From NCBI GenBank assembly GCA_015499995.1, contig JADNRV010000294.1, positions 1 through 60,265 on the forward strand: a stretch of 60,265 bases of DNA, read 5' to 3'. Of this stretch, positions 10,904-21,472 are shown piece by piece. A program made the position numbers and the translations under genes. This DNA is from Flammula alnicola. Lineage: Eukaryota > Basidiomycota > Agaricomycetes > Agaricales > Strophariaceae. Within the stretch, counting starts at the first letter, position 1. Every line of letters begins with the position of its first letter. The notes beneath the pieces are model-generated. The model did not search any database. It worked only from the letters and a program-made list of their open reading frames with translations, and was not told the DNA's origin.

Positions 10904-11947
10904 TCAAATGCCACTATCTTCATGCATCACGATCCTTGACGACATAGAGTCGTTTGTGAGTGGAGGAGAGTGCAAGCCTCCTTGCCCGCCGCGCCGTTGC
11001 TGTTGCTGTCGAAGGGCTGCGGCAGTTGCCTCCGCCTCCCTCCATGCCTTGCCGCTTGTCAGTGACGATCGGACCGTCGACGTTGAAAGCGCGTGCCTCG
11101 TGGAGTCATTCAAGTCACCACTTGTAGAGAGAATGCGTCCGACAGTGTTGGAGTTCGAAAGATAGGTGTTATTTGATGACGAACTGGGTGACATAACAGA
11201 TTGGCTGAAGTCTGTTGCACTGAAGCTAGGCTGCGTGTTATGATGGCCAGAACTTCCGAATCCGCCGCCGCCGCCCTGCGCAGTTCGTTGTTGTTGTTGC
11301 TGGAGATATACATGGCCATCGGTTGCAGTTGTTCGTACGGGAGAATGGACAATGGGTTGAGGGATGACGTCGGGGTAGTCGGCGACCTTCTCCTCGAGAG
11401 CCAGTTGTTTGTTGCAACGGCGAAGACAGAAATATCCTAGAATGGCGAGCAGGATGATGAGAAGACCGCCAAAAATCTCTCCCACAATAGCACCAGTGTT
11501 ATTCGATGTTTTACCGATATTCGATCGGTTGGAAGCTCCTCAAGTTGCCGAAGGTCCAGCAGAGGAGGAAAGCCCTGTCGATGGGATTGAACCATTCTGT
11601 ACGACCAGAAAATCGAGCGTCGACGGTGTGGTTTGCTTGTTTGCTTGGTACGTAACGACGAGTTTGTGCTGTCCAGCAGTGAGTTGAGCTGTTTGAAAAC
11701 ATTTCTGGTTATAAATTGTAGTTGAGGTGGCTGGAAGGCCTTTCAATAGGAAAGTAACTGGTGTTTGACCATAGACAGCATATGTCCCTGATGTCGCATT
11801 GTGAGGAAGTTCCGTTGGTATACAGCCGTACCAGCTGAGGGAGATCCCTGAAGAAGAAAATTAGGAGAATACGTATACAGGAAAGAAAGCACTCACCAGT
11901 GAAGTCAAAGGTGAAAAGCGAGCCCGTCTGGGTTGTCATATTTGCCG
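10904..11947 (-). pseudogene. Family B membrane protein, copy B1 (5'-truncated, nonsense mutation)
   Basis: Homologous to the 3' half of B3. It retains the end of exon 2 (TGSLFTFDFTG), an intron, and the third exon with ISLSWYGCIPTEL, VTFLLKGLPATSTTIYNQ, TM segment (LLIILLAILGYFCLRR) and a Gln/Gly/Ser-rich cytoplasmic tail. The ectodomain-encoding exon 1 and most of exon 2 are missing: homology to B3 stops abruptly at about 11947, where A2 3' flank begins. A TCA to TGA change near 11540 stops translation just before the TM helix, and the tail ends at TGA 10904. No intact product is expected. Confidence 0.8.
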
Positions 11948-12199
11948 CGCTATAGCTAATTGCCGCTGCCTGCGTGCAGCGTCAACGAGACATCGAGAGT
12001 GAATGCCGAGAATAAGTTGAGATAAAAAGTGATAGCGACTAGTAAATGTAATTGGTACACAAAAAGATCGGTTTGCATGTACTGCAGTGATTGTGGTGTT
12101 GGTATGTATGAGAGGGTATCCGTTGGGCATCCGACAGAGAAACAACTTCTTCACCTAGAAGCTTTGAGTAGGCGGCGGTCCCGAATACCGCGAAGACGC
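11948..12199. other. A2 3' flank joined to truncated B1
   Basis: Matches 18890-19139 downstream of A3, with no coding signal of its own. The junction at 11947/11948 is a rearrangement breakpoint relative to B3. Confidence 0.55.
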
Positions 12200-13841
12200 C
12201 TAAGCTCTTGGCGTGTAGCCTGGCGGAGGGTCGTCTGATAACCCCTGGGCCCACGCCGAATGCTGTTGCTCCTGCAAAGATGCAATCTGCTCTCTCATCA
12301 TGCGAAGCTGTTCCTTCATCTCCGCCATGCCCATCTCATTTTCCTCCCCTCCCACAGGCTGGTCTCGATTCATTGTCCCCTGCCTGCGGAGTGGTTGAAG
12401 CCGGCCGCCCCTTTCTCCTCCACTGAAATCAGAAGCAAGGTACGTCATCTCTTGCTGTACAGTTCGGAGTCGCTGGTCGATTTCGTTTTGACGTGCCTGT
12501 CGAATGGCCTCGACGCTGCTCAAGGGCCGCTCCGCGGTCAGAGAAACTCCTTTCTCTGTTCCTGATAGGTGGTCGCCGCTGGTGACAGATCTTAAGGGTG
12601 CACGTCTACCTCCTTCGATATAATTGACGCCAGAGCTTGACGATGTAGAATTGCCGGCAGAAATGCCTTGGTAGGCATTATCGATAGATGAAGGGGACAA
12701 CGGTGTCCGACCATTTGAAGGCATCGACAATTGAGATGCCATTGCATCTGATCCAGTGTCATATCCTTGTGAGGGAATGGAGTTGGCGGCAGACTGAAAC
12801 GCGGATTGTGGTATGAAAGGTGAAAGGAGTGCAGTTTGTTGGTTACTTGCAGGGCCAATTTCCCCCATCGGCGGCGGGACATAGCCTTCAACTTCTGTCC
12901 TATTTCTCGATCGACGGTTTCGACGGCGGAGGCAGAAAAGAAGGATGCCTAGCGATGCTAAGACTGCAATTCCTCCTATAACACCACCAGCAATTGCCCC
13001 AGCTGAAACCGACGATTTGTTACTTGAAGAATCGTTCTGTGCAGTTTCTGTCGTTGAAGCCGTGGGAGTCTTGGTAGTATTAGAGGCTGTTTTAGATGCG
13101 GATGGAGATGCAGACGACGATGCAGACAATGAGGCGCTCCCAGAGGCTGACAACGGAAGTAGAGGTGCGTTATCGTCGTGACTGTTGATGGATAAATGAG
13201 CTTTGACAGAAAAACTTTCATTGAGTCATGCTCACGTATAAATAGCATAGTCGAAATTGACAAAAACATTGGCGTTAACTCCTGATGTCGATATGACCAA
13301 AGTGTGTTGGGCATTGATGAGGTTCGCTTTCGAGAATGCCAAAGAGTTGTAGTTGAAGTTTGTCGTTGTCAAATCCGGGACGTGTTGAAAAAGTTCTGGA
13401 GCGTTTCCGTCCAACGTCATATTAGCCAGTGTCAGTGTTGTAATCCCGTCACCGGCATTGTTGGCAAGGATGAAGAAAACATAAATCGCCGTTCCTATCG
13501 AAAAGTGGATACTGATCAGGTGAGGTTCGGTAACATAGTGGTTGATACTTACCATTGAATTGCATTGTGATAGACATTGAACCCAAGCCTGGATTGTATG
13601 TTGCAGCGGTATATGTTCCCTTGAACGCTTGCAGAGTGTCTGGCCGAATCGCACAACCTGCACATGTTTCATCCGCCCAGACCCCCGTTGCAGGAGCATA
13701 GGTGACGAGCTGGCCTGTCTGGGAGTCTCCGAACGAATCATCAATTGTCCGATTGACAATTGCTGCGGTCACTGGAGACACATAGAGCCAGAAGAGAACG
13801 ACAGAGAACAAAGCGCGTGGGCGAAGTAGCAGAACAAGCAT
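12200..13841 (-). CDS. Family A single-pass membrane glycoprotein, copy A2 (intact)
   Basis: Exons 13553-13841, 13236-13494 and 12200-13181 give 509 residues. The order is: signal peptide (MLVLLLRPRALFSVVLFWLY), beta-rich ectodomain with a Cys pair (ETCAGCAIRPD) and N-glycosylation sequons (IVNRT, LANMT), a Ser/Ala-rich stalk (SASGSASLSASSSASPSAS), TM helix (GAIAGGVIGGIAVLASLGIL) and RRRNRRSRNR stop-transfer. The cytoplasmic tail has a coiled coil (EAIRQARQNEIDQRLRTVQQ; EMKEQLRMMREQIASLQEQQ) and ends DDPPPGYTPRA. PPGY fits the PPxY ligand motif of WW domains such as those of Rsp5/Nedd4 ubiquitin ligases. It is probably a plasma-membrane surface protein; the ligand is unknown. Start chosen by alignment to A3 and A4. 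Confidence 0.75.
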
Positions 13842-13947
13842 CTGGTAGAGGAAAGGAGTCAGAAAGAACAAGACCTCTCGCTGCTCAGCAGCGAGTTGGT
13901 TGGTACACCGCCTTGTCAAAAACATTGATGCATAGTGTTATCGATTA

Positions 13948-14633
13948 CAGGGTCTTGCATAAATTCGTTCAGTTCATCTTGCATGAGCTTGTTTGTACAG
14001 ATTTGCATATGTACAAAAAAGGTTGTCACGCCTGTCGCTGCCATGATCGTGAGATACTGGTAGATTTGACGTTCTCTCGATAATCTGCTACATACACCAA
14101 TGATCTCAGAAGAGCTGCGCTCGTGAATACATAGTTGTCTGACATTTTGAGCACTAAAAGGGTGCTCGAGAGATTGCCGAGCTTGCCAGCTGCACAGAGA
14201 GAGCAGTCTACAAGATCCTCGCAAAGTGCACTCTACCGCGAGTTACCAACCCCCATGCACAACTGCTCTGCCTGCCCTCACATCCTTGACATGACAATGC
14301 TAAATTATATATCATCCCTCGGAAGCAAATCCTACACTATATCTCGATGAAATTCAAGAGAAATTACTTAAAGTTCACAATGTGGAATGCTGCGAGTTGC
14401 GGGGGAGCCAGAGCCATAGGATATGTGTATAATCTTTAGAGAAGAGCAGATATGACAAGTGTAAGGGGAGGACATGGGGAGCATGAAGGAAGTGAGAGTT
14501 GATGACAAGCGGTCGAATCAACGGGTGACCCATTCGTGACACAGTCATCAAAGTTGCTGTATTGGGTAGGTGGCAACGCTGTACAAACAACTTTCCACAA
14601 ATTGTGAACTGAACGATATTATGCAAGACCCTG
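13948..14633. mobile_element. MITE-like element with 30-bp terminal inverted repeats
   Basis: The left end CAGGGTCTTGCATAA (followed by CGTTCAGTTCA a few bases in) is the inverted repeat of the right end (GTTCAG...TTATGCAAGACCCTG), about 29 bp with a few mismatches. The paralogous flank of A3 gives the empty site: GTGTTATCCCCGG at about 20864, against GTGTTATC[element]TATCCCCGG here. Target duplication is TATC (4 bp), or TA with 7 bp of extra sequence at the left end. No transposase frame is present. CAGGGTC ends with a TA flank suggest a Tc1/mariner-type non-autonomous element. Confidence 0.8.
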
Positions 14634-14908
14634 TATCCCCGGAGCGAGGTGACCTCGAGGTGAAACTCGCCAGAACTCGCCTGGCCTCGAAATCAGGGCA
14701 CTGTCACCGAGGAATTAGTCTCTCACGACAGACCAATTAATAGATGAACAGTCGATCTGTATATAAGCCGAGGAATCCCCATTCTCGACACTGTCACACT
14801 CGGCTACTTACACTCGGTAACTCACACTCGGGAACCCGGCGCCTCATGTGCATCTACGTGCTGATTGGCAGCAGTGATCACGGCACACAGTGTAGGCCCT
14901 TAGGACTG
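14634..14908. other. Intergenic, CTCG-rich
   Basis: The first 40 nt match the A3 upstream flank at 20870-20905. Short repeats of CTCGCC, ACCTCGAG and ACTCGG follow (14640-14840). No gene was seen. Confidence 0.4.
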
Positions 14909-15006
14909 GATAGGTTAGGATGTTAGGGTTGGTTAGGTTGTTAGGGTTGGTCAGGTTACGGTTCGTGTTAAGGTTCGTGTTAGGGTTCGTGTTAGGGTTC
15001 GGGTGG
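14909..15006 (+). repeat. Interstitial telomere-like repeat tract
   Basis: About 98 nt of degenerate G/T-rich repeats: GGTTAGG and TTAGGGTTGG units, then a 12-nt unit GTTCGTGTTAGG repeated about four times, ending in GGGTTCGGGTGGGG. The core TTAGGG is the fungal telomere repeat. The tract is degenerate and flanked by unique DNA on both sides, so it is not a chromosome end in this assembly. Confidence 0.6.
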
Positions 15007-15034
15007 GGAATATTCACCTTTGGCGCGCAGAGAG

Positions 15035-15433
15035 ATGAATATGTTACATAAGACGCTTGAGGAAGGATGCCGGAATGCCGAGTGCGAGTGTGAATGGACC
15101 TCTGGGAAGTGTGTCAAGGCGAAGATGTGGGAGAAAGACGTGCTCAGCAGGCATACAGTGTTCCGTAAGGATCTTTCGGATTGGCAAGAGCTCAACCCAA
15201 TGGCTACTGCAGGGCTGCGTAAGATGCTATATGTCCGTTCCCGGTGAGTGACAACTGTTCAATCTGTTGCAATTTGTTGTTTTAATTGCTTTCACGTTTC
15301 TAGCCGCAACGCCGGGGTCACTGAAAACATCGAAATGAAACAAACTATCACAGGAGCTGCAAAGGATCGCATACGTGATGAATTGGAGGGCCGAACCGGA
15401 GAGACTGACAGTGAGATGGAGGCGGAAGACTGA
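15035..15433 (+). CDS. Hypothetical small protein, 112 aa
   Basis: Two exons, 15035-15243 and 15304-15433, joined by a GTGAGT...TTCTAG intron in phase (VRS-R-NAGVTENIEMKQ). It contains a Cys-rich patch (CRNAECECEWTSGKC), a helical basic middle and an acidic end (DELEGRTGETDSEMEAED). The frame is also open upstream into the telomere-like repeat, so an upstream exon of a larger gene may be missing. It may be the C-terminus of a transposon protein. A hAT-like element begins 12 nt after the stop codon. Confidence 0.4.
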
Positions 15434-15445
15434 GCGCGCGCCGCC

Positions 15446-16122
15446 TAGGGACTATCATGGATAAATCCGGTAACTACCCGTACCCGACCCACGGTTTTTG
15501 ACCCATATGGTTCAGGTACAGTTCGGTTTGGGTAAATCCGTCATACCCGTGACTGATGTGCCGACTGCATGTTTTATTTATAGTCTACTAGTCAGTGAGA
15601 GCGTCAATTGAGCGTCAATTCACAAGTTTTAATCTGCCTAACCCAAGCAAAGATGTTAGAAAGCTAAAGGGGTGTAGAATGTAATTCTGAACAAATCAAT
15701 ATAAAATCTTGGTCAATTGGGGTCTAAATCCAGAAGAAGGAACTTAGAGGCACCTATTTCAATATTTCTAAGCCCAAATCAGATGAAAAAAAGTTTGCAA
15801 TTCTGTCAAACAAGCAGGCCAGACACTAAAAAATTACACTCGAGTACTTGCCTTTATTTTTCTCTGATATACATCTTATTTTGACAACTCTGAGATCCTA
15901 TTTAAACGGGATGTAGATGAATTATTCAAGAGAGATCGCATTTTCTATTTTTAGATCAATCAGTAAATGTGACACATTAGTTACGGCCATTACAAAATCG
16001 TATTGGCATCAAGGCTAGCGTACCCACGGTTCTGACCCAAATATCGTGGGTCGGTTCAAACGGATACCGGTCCAAACAATCTACGGATAAACCCGGTCTT
16101 TGCCGAACCATGATAGTCCCTA
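15446..16122. mobile_element. hAT-like non-autonomous element (MITE), 677 bp
   Basis: The terminal inverted repeat TAGGGACTATCATGG at 15446-15460 is exactly mirrored at 16108-16122. It is bounded by a perfect 8-bp target duplication GCGCCGCC (15438-15445 and 16123-16130). Subterminal motifs such as GACCCACG occur inside both ends. There is no transposase frame and the interior is AT-rich. An 8-bp duplication is typical of hAT transposases. Confidence 0.9.
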
Positions 16123-16130
16123 GCGCCGCC

Positions 16131-16418
16131 GCACTAACATATTGATATTTAATTGAAATGTTTAATTTATTTTATATCGCTATGTAATTCAATTGCGCTA
16201 TCAGTTCTTCTGTAGCCCACATATGTTATATACTGCCGTAGCATCATGAACTATGTTGTTATCTGTTGTGCTACCTAGATGTATGAATGAACTACTGAGG
16301 ACTACAGAGAATAGGCATGGGTCTACTGAGAGCTACTAGTAAATAGGGGACCACTCAACCACACTACCTGATGTACCTTGGCTACCTAACATTATGTAGA
16401 CATGTCATTTCTTCCTGA
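16131..16418. other. AT-rich spacer
   Basis: Unique AT-rich DNA between the hAT-like element and the start of C2 homology. No gene or repeat structure was recognised. Confidence 0.45.
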
Positions 16419-17727
16419 TGGCCTGTCAGCTATCTGGTGGCAAGAGACAAATCGACTGTGATCTTCAGCGCGGGATGCAAGATTGTTGTTCTCAATTGTG
16501 AGGGCAATCCTCAAATTTCCCAAACATTCGAATCTCATAAGGCGAAGGTCAACTCTCTGTTTCTGTCCAATGACAGTACATTGCTTGTATCTACTTCTCC
16601 TGGGGCAGTTCATGTTCACAATTTAACTCTTGGATCGCATACGGTCCAGAGGAGGTTGGCCAACCAGGACATCAGCACGTCAATTTTGCCTCCACCTACG
16701 CGTCGGGTGACTTCGAATACCGTCGCGCAGACCTCCAAATCTGCCCCGTCTCCTGCTCGTCCCAAATCGAGTGTGCCACCCTCGCCCATGGGCCGGAGAG
16801 CAACAACTTCTGCAATTACGTCGCCTCTCAAGCATGCCGTGGGGACCGAGTCCAAGAAGGTCTTGTCGCCTGTAAGAGATCCTCACGGAAATAGCGGCAG
16901 CGCTGGCGACCTTTCCGGTCAGTTTCCTCCTTCCCTCGTGAGGAAATTCAACACGCTGACCATGCGGTAAAATTTCAGTGCAACTCGATGAATTGGCTAA
17001 TCTCAGGCGAGGCAAAGCCAGCACAACATCAGCCAAGGTCGTGAAGAAACCTTAGGCGGAGACAATACACCCTCAACTCTCGCCTTCCCCTCGAAAGACT
17101 GCAACGAGTGTAGGCAGGGTACCCTCAAACAAGGTCGCGGACGTGGAGAAGTTAGAACCCTCGTCGTGCGAGAACACTTCCAACTGCCAAATCTAATTCC
17201 GCCATTTCAACCAGGCAGGCGTCGACTACCAGTGTCACCGCATCGGCCTCCGTAGGCGACCGTCTCAGCGTTCCTCGAACCAGTCCACAGCGAAGACCAC
17301 GAGCAGCGTCCTCCGCGTCTCGTGCAGGTCCCGAGGCCGTTCCTAGTGTTCTCAGTAGCCAAAGTACAAGTACAAGCAAATATTCAGCGAAGGAGACAGA
17401 AGGAACCACGACATCAGGCTCAGCAACATCGGCTTCGCGTCCTTCGTCTGCGTCGCGGATGTCACGTACGACTGGGACGACGGCGACGCGAGATTCGTCT
17501 CCGGTACGTTTCAGGCTAGGAGCAACGTCGAGGACGAAGGAAAGCAGGACCCCGTCTCCTGAGCTTCCAGATATGCGACTCGATCCTGTTACGCCTGGAC
17601 CCGCGCAGAAACAGCGGGGCATGACTGTGCTTGGGCTGGGCATGCCCGAGGTCGAACGGTGGATCCACGCGGGTAAGACAACCGGCAACTCCGTCACGAA
17701 GGCGACGTCAAAGGCAAAGGCTACGAT
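16419..17727 (+). pseudogene. NEDD1-like copy C2 (internal and terminal deletions)
   Basis: Homology to C1 starts inside the WD40 region (VARDKSTVIFSAGCKIVVLN). It jumps at about 16685 from C1 position 8380 to 8964, losing the rest of the propeller and exon 2. It continues through the third intron and into exon 4, where AAACCTTAG creates a stop (near 17053). At about 17727 C1 homology ends and the B2 3' flank begins, so the coiled-coil gamma-tubulin-binding end is gone. The start, half of the WD40 domain and the C-terminus are all missing. Confidence 0.85.
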
Positions 17728-18823
17728 CTCGCCTGAAGGTAATCGAATGCCACTATCTTCATGCATCACGATCCTTGACGACATAGAGTCGTTTGTGAGT
17801 GGAGGAGAGTGCAAGCCTCCTTGCCCGCCGCGCCGTTGCTGCTGCTGTCAAAGGGCTGCGGCAGTTGCCTCCGCCTCCCTCCGTGCCTTGCCGCTTGTCA
17901 GTGACGATTGGACCGTCGACGTTGAAAGCGCGTGCCTCGTGGACTCGTTCGAGTCACCGCTTGTAGAGAGAATGTGTCCGAGAGTGCTGGCGTTCAAAGG
18001 ATAGGTGTTATTTAATGACGAACTGGGTGCCATAACAGATTGGCTGAAGTCTGTTGCGCTGAAGCTAGGCTGCATGTTATGATGGCCAGAACTTCCGAAT
18101 CCGCCGCCGCCGCCTCCCTGGGCAGTTCGTTGTTGTTGTTGCTGTAGATATGCATGCCTATCGGTTGCAGTTGTTTGTACGGGAGAATAGAAAATGGGTT
18201 GAGGGATGACGTCGCGGTAGTCGGCAACCTTCTCGTCGAGAGCCAGTTGTTTGTGGCGCGGGCGAAGATAGAGATATCCGAGAATGGCAAGCAGGATGAT
18301 GGCAAGAGCAAGACCGCCAACAATTCCTCTCACAATAGCACCAATGTTATTCGATTTTTTTAATACTGATATTCGATCCGTTGGAAGCTCTAAAGTTGCG
18401 GAAGGTCCAGCAGAGGAGGATAGCCCTGTCGACGAGGAAACCCCTATCGATGGGATTGAACCATTCTGCACGACCAGATAATCGAGCGTCAACGGTGTGG
18501 TTTGTGTGTTTCCTTGGTACGTAACGACGAGTTTGCGCTGCCCAGCAGTGAGTTGAGGTGTTTGAAAAAAATTCTGGTTATAAATTGTGGTTGAGGTGGC
18601 TGGAAGGCCTTTCAATAGGAAAGTAACTGGAATAGCATATGTCCCTGATGTAGCATTGTGAGAAAGTTCCATTGGTATGAAACCGTACCAGCTGAGGGAG
18701 ATACCTGCAGAATAAAATTAGGAAAATACGTAGACAGGAAAGAAAGCACGCACCAGTGAGGTCAAAGGTGAAAAGCGAGCCCGTCTGGGTTGTCATATTT
18801 GCCGAGCGGCGCAAAGCCCCCAC
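17728..18823 (-). pseudogene. Family B membrane protein, copy B2 (truncated)
   Basis: Retains the end of exon 2, the intron and exon 3: MELSHNATSGTYAIPVTFLL, TM (LALAIILLAILGYLYL) and a Gln/Ser-rich tail. Relative to B3 it lacks exon 1 and most of exon 2; homology ends near 18823, where A-type 3' flank begins. Relative to B1, a CGA to TGA change stops the tail at 17848, about 30 codons early. A 4-codon deletion near 18628 and an altered juxtamembrane segment are further differences. It could still give a short TM peptide but not the ectodomain. Confidence 0.75.
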
Positions 18824-19139
18824 ATGGACATTTGACAGCGCGGAAACGCCAGGCCCACATATGGATCACGCGTACATGACCACGCTATGGCTAGTTACCG
18901 CTGCCTGCGTGCAGCGTCAACAAGACATCCAGAGTGAATGCCAAGAATAAGTTGAGATAAAAAATGATAGTGACTAGTAAATAAGCGTACGTAATTGGTA
19001 CACAAAAAGATCGGTTTGCATGTACTGCAGTGATTGTGGTGTTGGTATGTATGAGAGGGTATCCGTTGGGTATCCGACAGAGAAACAACTTCATCTAGAA
19101 GCTTTGTTTAGGCGGCGGTCCTGAATACCGCGAAGACGC
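18824..19139. other. A3 3' flank fused to A1-type flank
   Basis: 18822-18870 resembles the A1/A4 3' flank (5466-5540, 35200-35260). The remainder matches the A2 3' flank at 11948-12199. It is non-coding and records the joint between two duplicated blocks. Confidence 0.55.
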
Positions 19140-20745
19140 CTAGGCTGCTGGCGTGTAGCCTGGCGGAGGGTCGTCTGATAACCCCTGGGCCCACGCCGAC
19201 TGCTGCTGCTCCTGCAAAGACGCAATATGCTCTCTCATCATGCGAAGCTGTTCCTTCATCTCTCCCATGCTCATCTCTTCTTCCTCCCCTCCCGCAGGCT
19301 GGTCTCGATTCACTATCCTCTGCCTGCGGAATGATTGATGCCGGCCGCCCTTTTCTACTCCAGTGAGATCAGAAGCAAGGTACATCATCTCTTGCTGTGC
19401 AGTTCGGAGTCGCTGGTCGATTTCGTTTTGACGTGCCTGTCGAATGGCCTCGACGCTGTTCAACGGCCGCTCTGGGGTGAGAGAAACTCCTTCGTCTGTT
19501 CCTGATAGGTGGTCGCCGCTGGTGACAGATCTTAAGGGTGCACGACTACCTCCTTCGATATAATTGACGCCAGAGCTTGACGATGTAGAATTGCCGGCAG
19601 AAGTGCCTTGGTAGGCATTCTCGACAGATGAAGGGGACAACGGTGTCCGACTATTTGAAGGCATCGACAATTGAGATGCCATTGCACCTGATCCATTGTC
19701 ATATCCTTGTGAGGGAGTGTAGTTGGCGGCAGACTGAAACGTGGATTGTGGTACGAAAGGTGAAAGGAATGCAGTTTGTTGGTCACTTGCAGGGCCAATT
19801 TCCCCCATCAGTGGCGGGACATAGCCTTCAACTTCTGTCCTATTTCTCGATCGACGGTTTCGACGGCGGAGGCGGAAAATAAGGATGCCTAGCAATGCTA
19901 AGACCGCAATTCCTCCTATAACACCACCAGCAATTGCCCCAGCTGAAACCGGCGATTTGTTACTTGAAGAATCGTTCTGTGCAGTTTCTGTCGTTGAAGC
20001 CGTGGGTGCAGACGACGATGCAGACAGTGAGGCGCTCCCAGAGGCTGACAACGGAAGTAGAGGTGCGTTATCGTCGTGACTGTTGATGGATAAATGAGCT
20101 TTGACAGAAAAACTTTTATTGAGAGTCATGCTCACGTATAAATAGCATAGTCGAAATTGACAAAAACATTGGTGTTAACTCCTGATGTCGATATGACCAA
20201 AGTGTGTTGGGCATTGATGAGGTTCGCTTTCGAGAATACCAAAGAGTTGTAGTTGAAGTTTGTCGTTGTCAAATCCGGGAAGTGTTGAAAAAGTTCCGGA
20301 GCGTTTCCGTCCAACGTCATATTAGCCAGTGTCAGTGTTGTAATCCCGTTGTCGGCGTTGGCGAGGATGAAGAAAACATAAATCGCCGTTCCTATCGAAA
20401 AGGATACAGATCAGGTGAGGATCGGTAACGTAGTGATTGATATTTGCCAGTGAATTGCATTGTGATAGACATCGAACCCAAGCCTGGATTGTATGTTGCA
20501 GCGGTATATGTTCCCTTGAACGCTTGCGTAGTGTCTGGCCGAATCGCGCAAACTGAAACCGCACACGTTTCATTCGCCCAGACCCCGGCCGTTGCAGGAG
20601 CATAGGTGACGAGCTGGCCTGTCTGGGAGTCTCCGAACGAGTCATCAATTGTCCGATTGACAATTGCTGCGGTCACTGGAGACACACAGAACCAGAAGAG
20701 AATGACAGAGAAAAAAGCGCCTGGGCCAAGTAGGAGAACAACCAT
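19140..20745 (-). CDS. Family A single-pass membrane glycoprotein, copy A3 (altered splice donor)
   Basis: Exons 20448-20745, 20136-20391 and 19140-20079 would encode 497 residues, laid out as in A2: signal peptide (MVVLLLGPGAFFSVILFWF), ectodomain with Cys pair, short Ser/Ala stalk, TM (GVIGGIAVLALLGILIFRLR), coiled coil, DDPPPGYTPAA end. The stalk is shorter than in A2. The first intron begins GCAAAT where A1, A2 and A4 have GTAAGT. GC-AG introns exist, but +5 G is also lost, so splicing may be weak. Unspliced RNA would stop after 117 codons, giving a truncated ectodomain. The reading frames are otherwise intact. Confidence 0.65.
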
Positions 20746-21088
20746 CTCGTGGAGGAGATGAAAGGAGGCAGAAAGAACAAGACCTCTCGCTGCTCAGCAG
20801 CGAGTTGTTTGGAAATTGGTACACCGCCATAATTCATTTGTTAAAAACATTGATGTACTAGTGTTATCCCCGGAGCGAGATGACCTCGAGGCGAAACTCG
20901 CCTCGCGTGTCACCCTCAGTAAATCACAAAAGTCCGGCTGACTCACGTATATGTTCGTTCGGAGTCTGGTTTCTGTATTTCAGTCATGTATCGGTCAGAC
21001 GGTTGCAGACTGATTTGATGGCAACATTTTTTCAAATATATGTCCCATTAACGTCTTGTAAAGGTCCGATAATAGTTGTGTTCTATGG
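20746..21088. other. A3 upstream region
   Basis: The first 130 nt are homologous to the A2 upstream flank and include the empty site of the 13948-14633 element (about 20864). The rest holds no gene. Confidence 0.5.
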
Positions 21089-21340
21089 TCAGGTTAGAGT
21101 TTGGTAAAAGTAATGAAATCGTCTCGTAGATTGTAATTGTATTCCGTAATGGCCGTACATGTCAAAGTACCATTGATCATCGTCTGAACCTTCTCCGTCT
21201 TCTACTACAAGCTCATTGCTCTCAATTCCGCATTCCTCAGTATGAACATCAGGAAAAGTGGAGAATGGTAATCCGGTCTGAGCAATGGTAGTGTTGAAAG
21301 GCTCGAAACCTACAGTGAATGTTGGACTCGAAGCCTTCAA
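21089..21340 (-). CDS. Unidentified reading frame fragment
   Basis: An open frame of 83 codons with a coherent end (ELVVEDGEGSDDDQWYFDMY). It has no ATG, and a TGA lies about 30 nt upstream, so an upstream exon would be needed. It could be the last exon of an unrecognised gene or chance. No homology recognised. Confidence 0.2.
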   Translation of the reverse strand: MKASSPTFTVGFEPFNTTIAQTGLPFSTFPDVHTEECGIESNELVVEDGEGSDDDQWYFDMYGHYGIQLQSTRRFHYFYQTLT

Positions 21341-21472
21341 GAATCGGAAGATGCATCGAAATCTTCTAAGTCAAATGAAACTCCGACGCACGTGACCTTG
21401 TTGATTGTGGTTGAACTTGAAGTCGACGTAGTTTGAACTTGAACTTCGTCTCTTTCAACCACCGCCACCACG

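Noticed and set aside
14909..15006. A true chromosome end
   Set aside because: The repeats are degenerate and sit between unique sequence and duplicated gene units on both sides.
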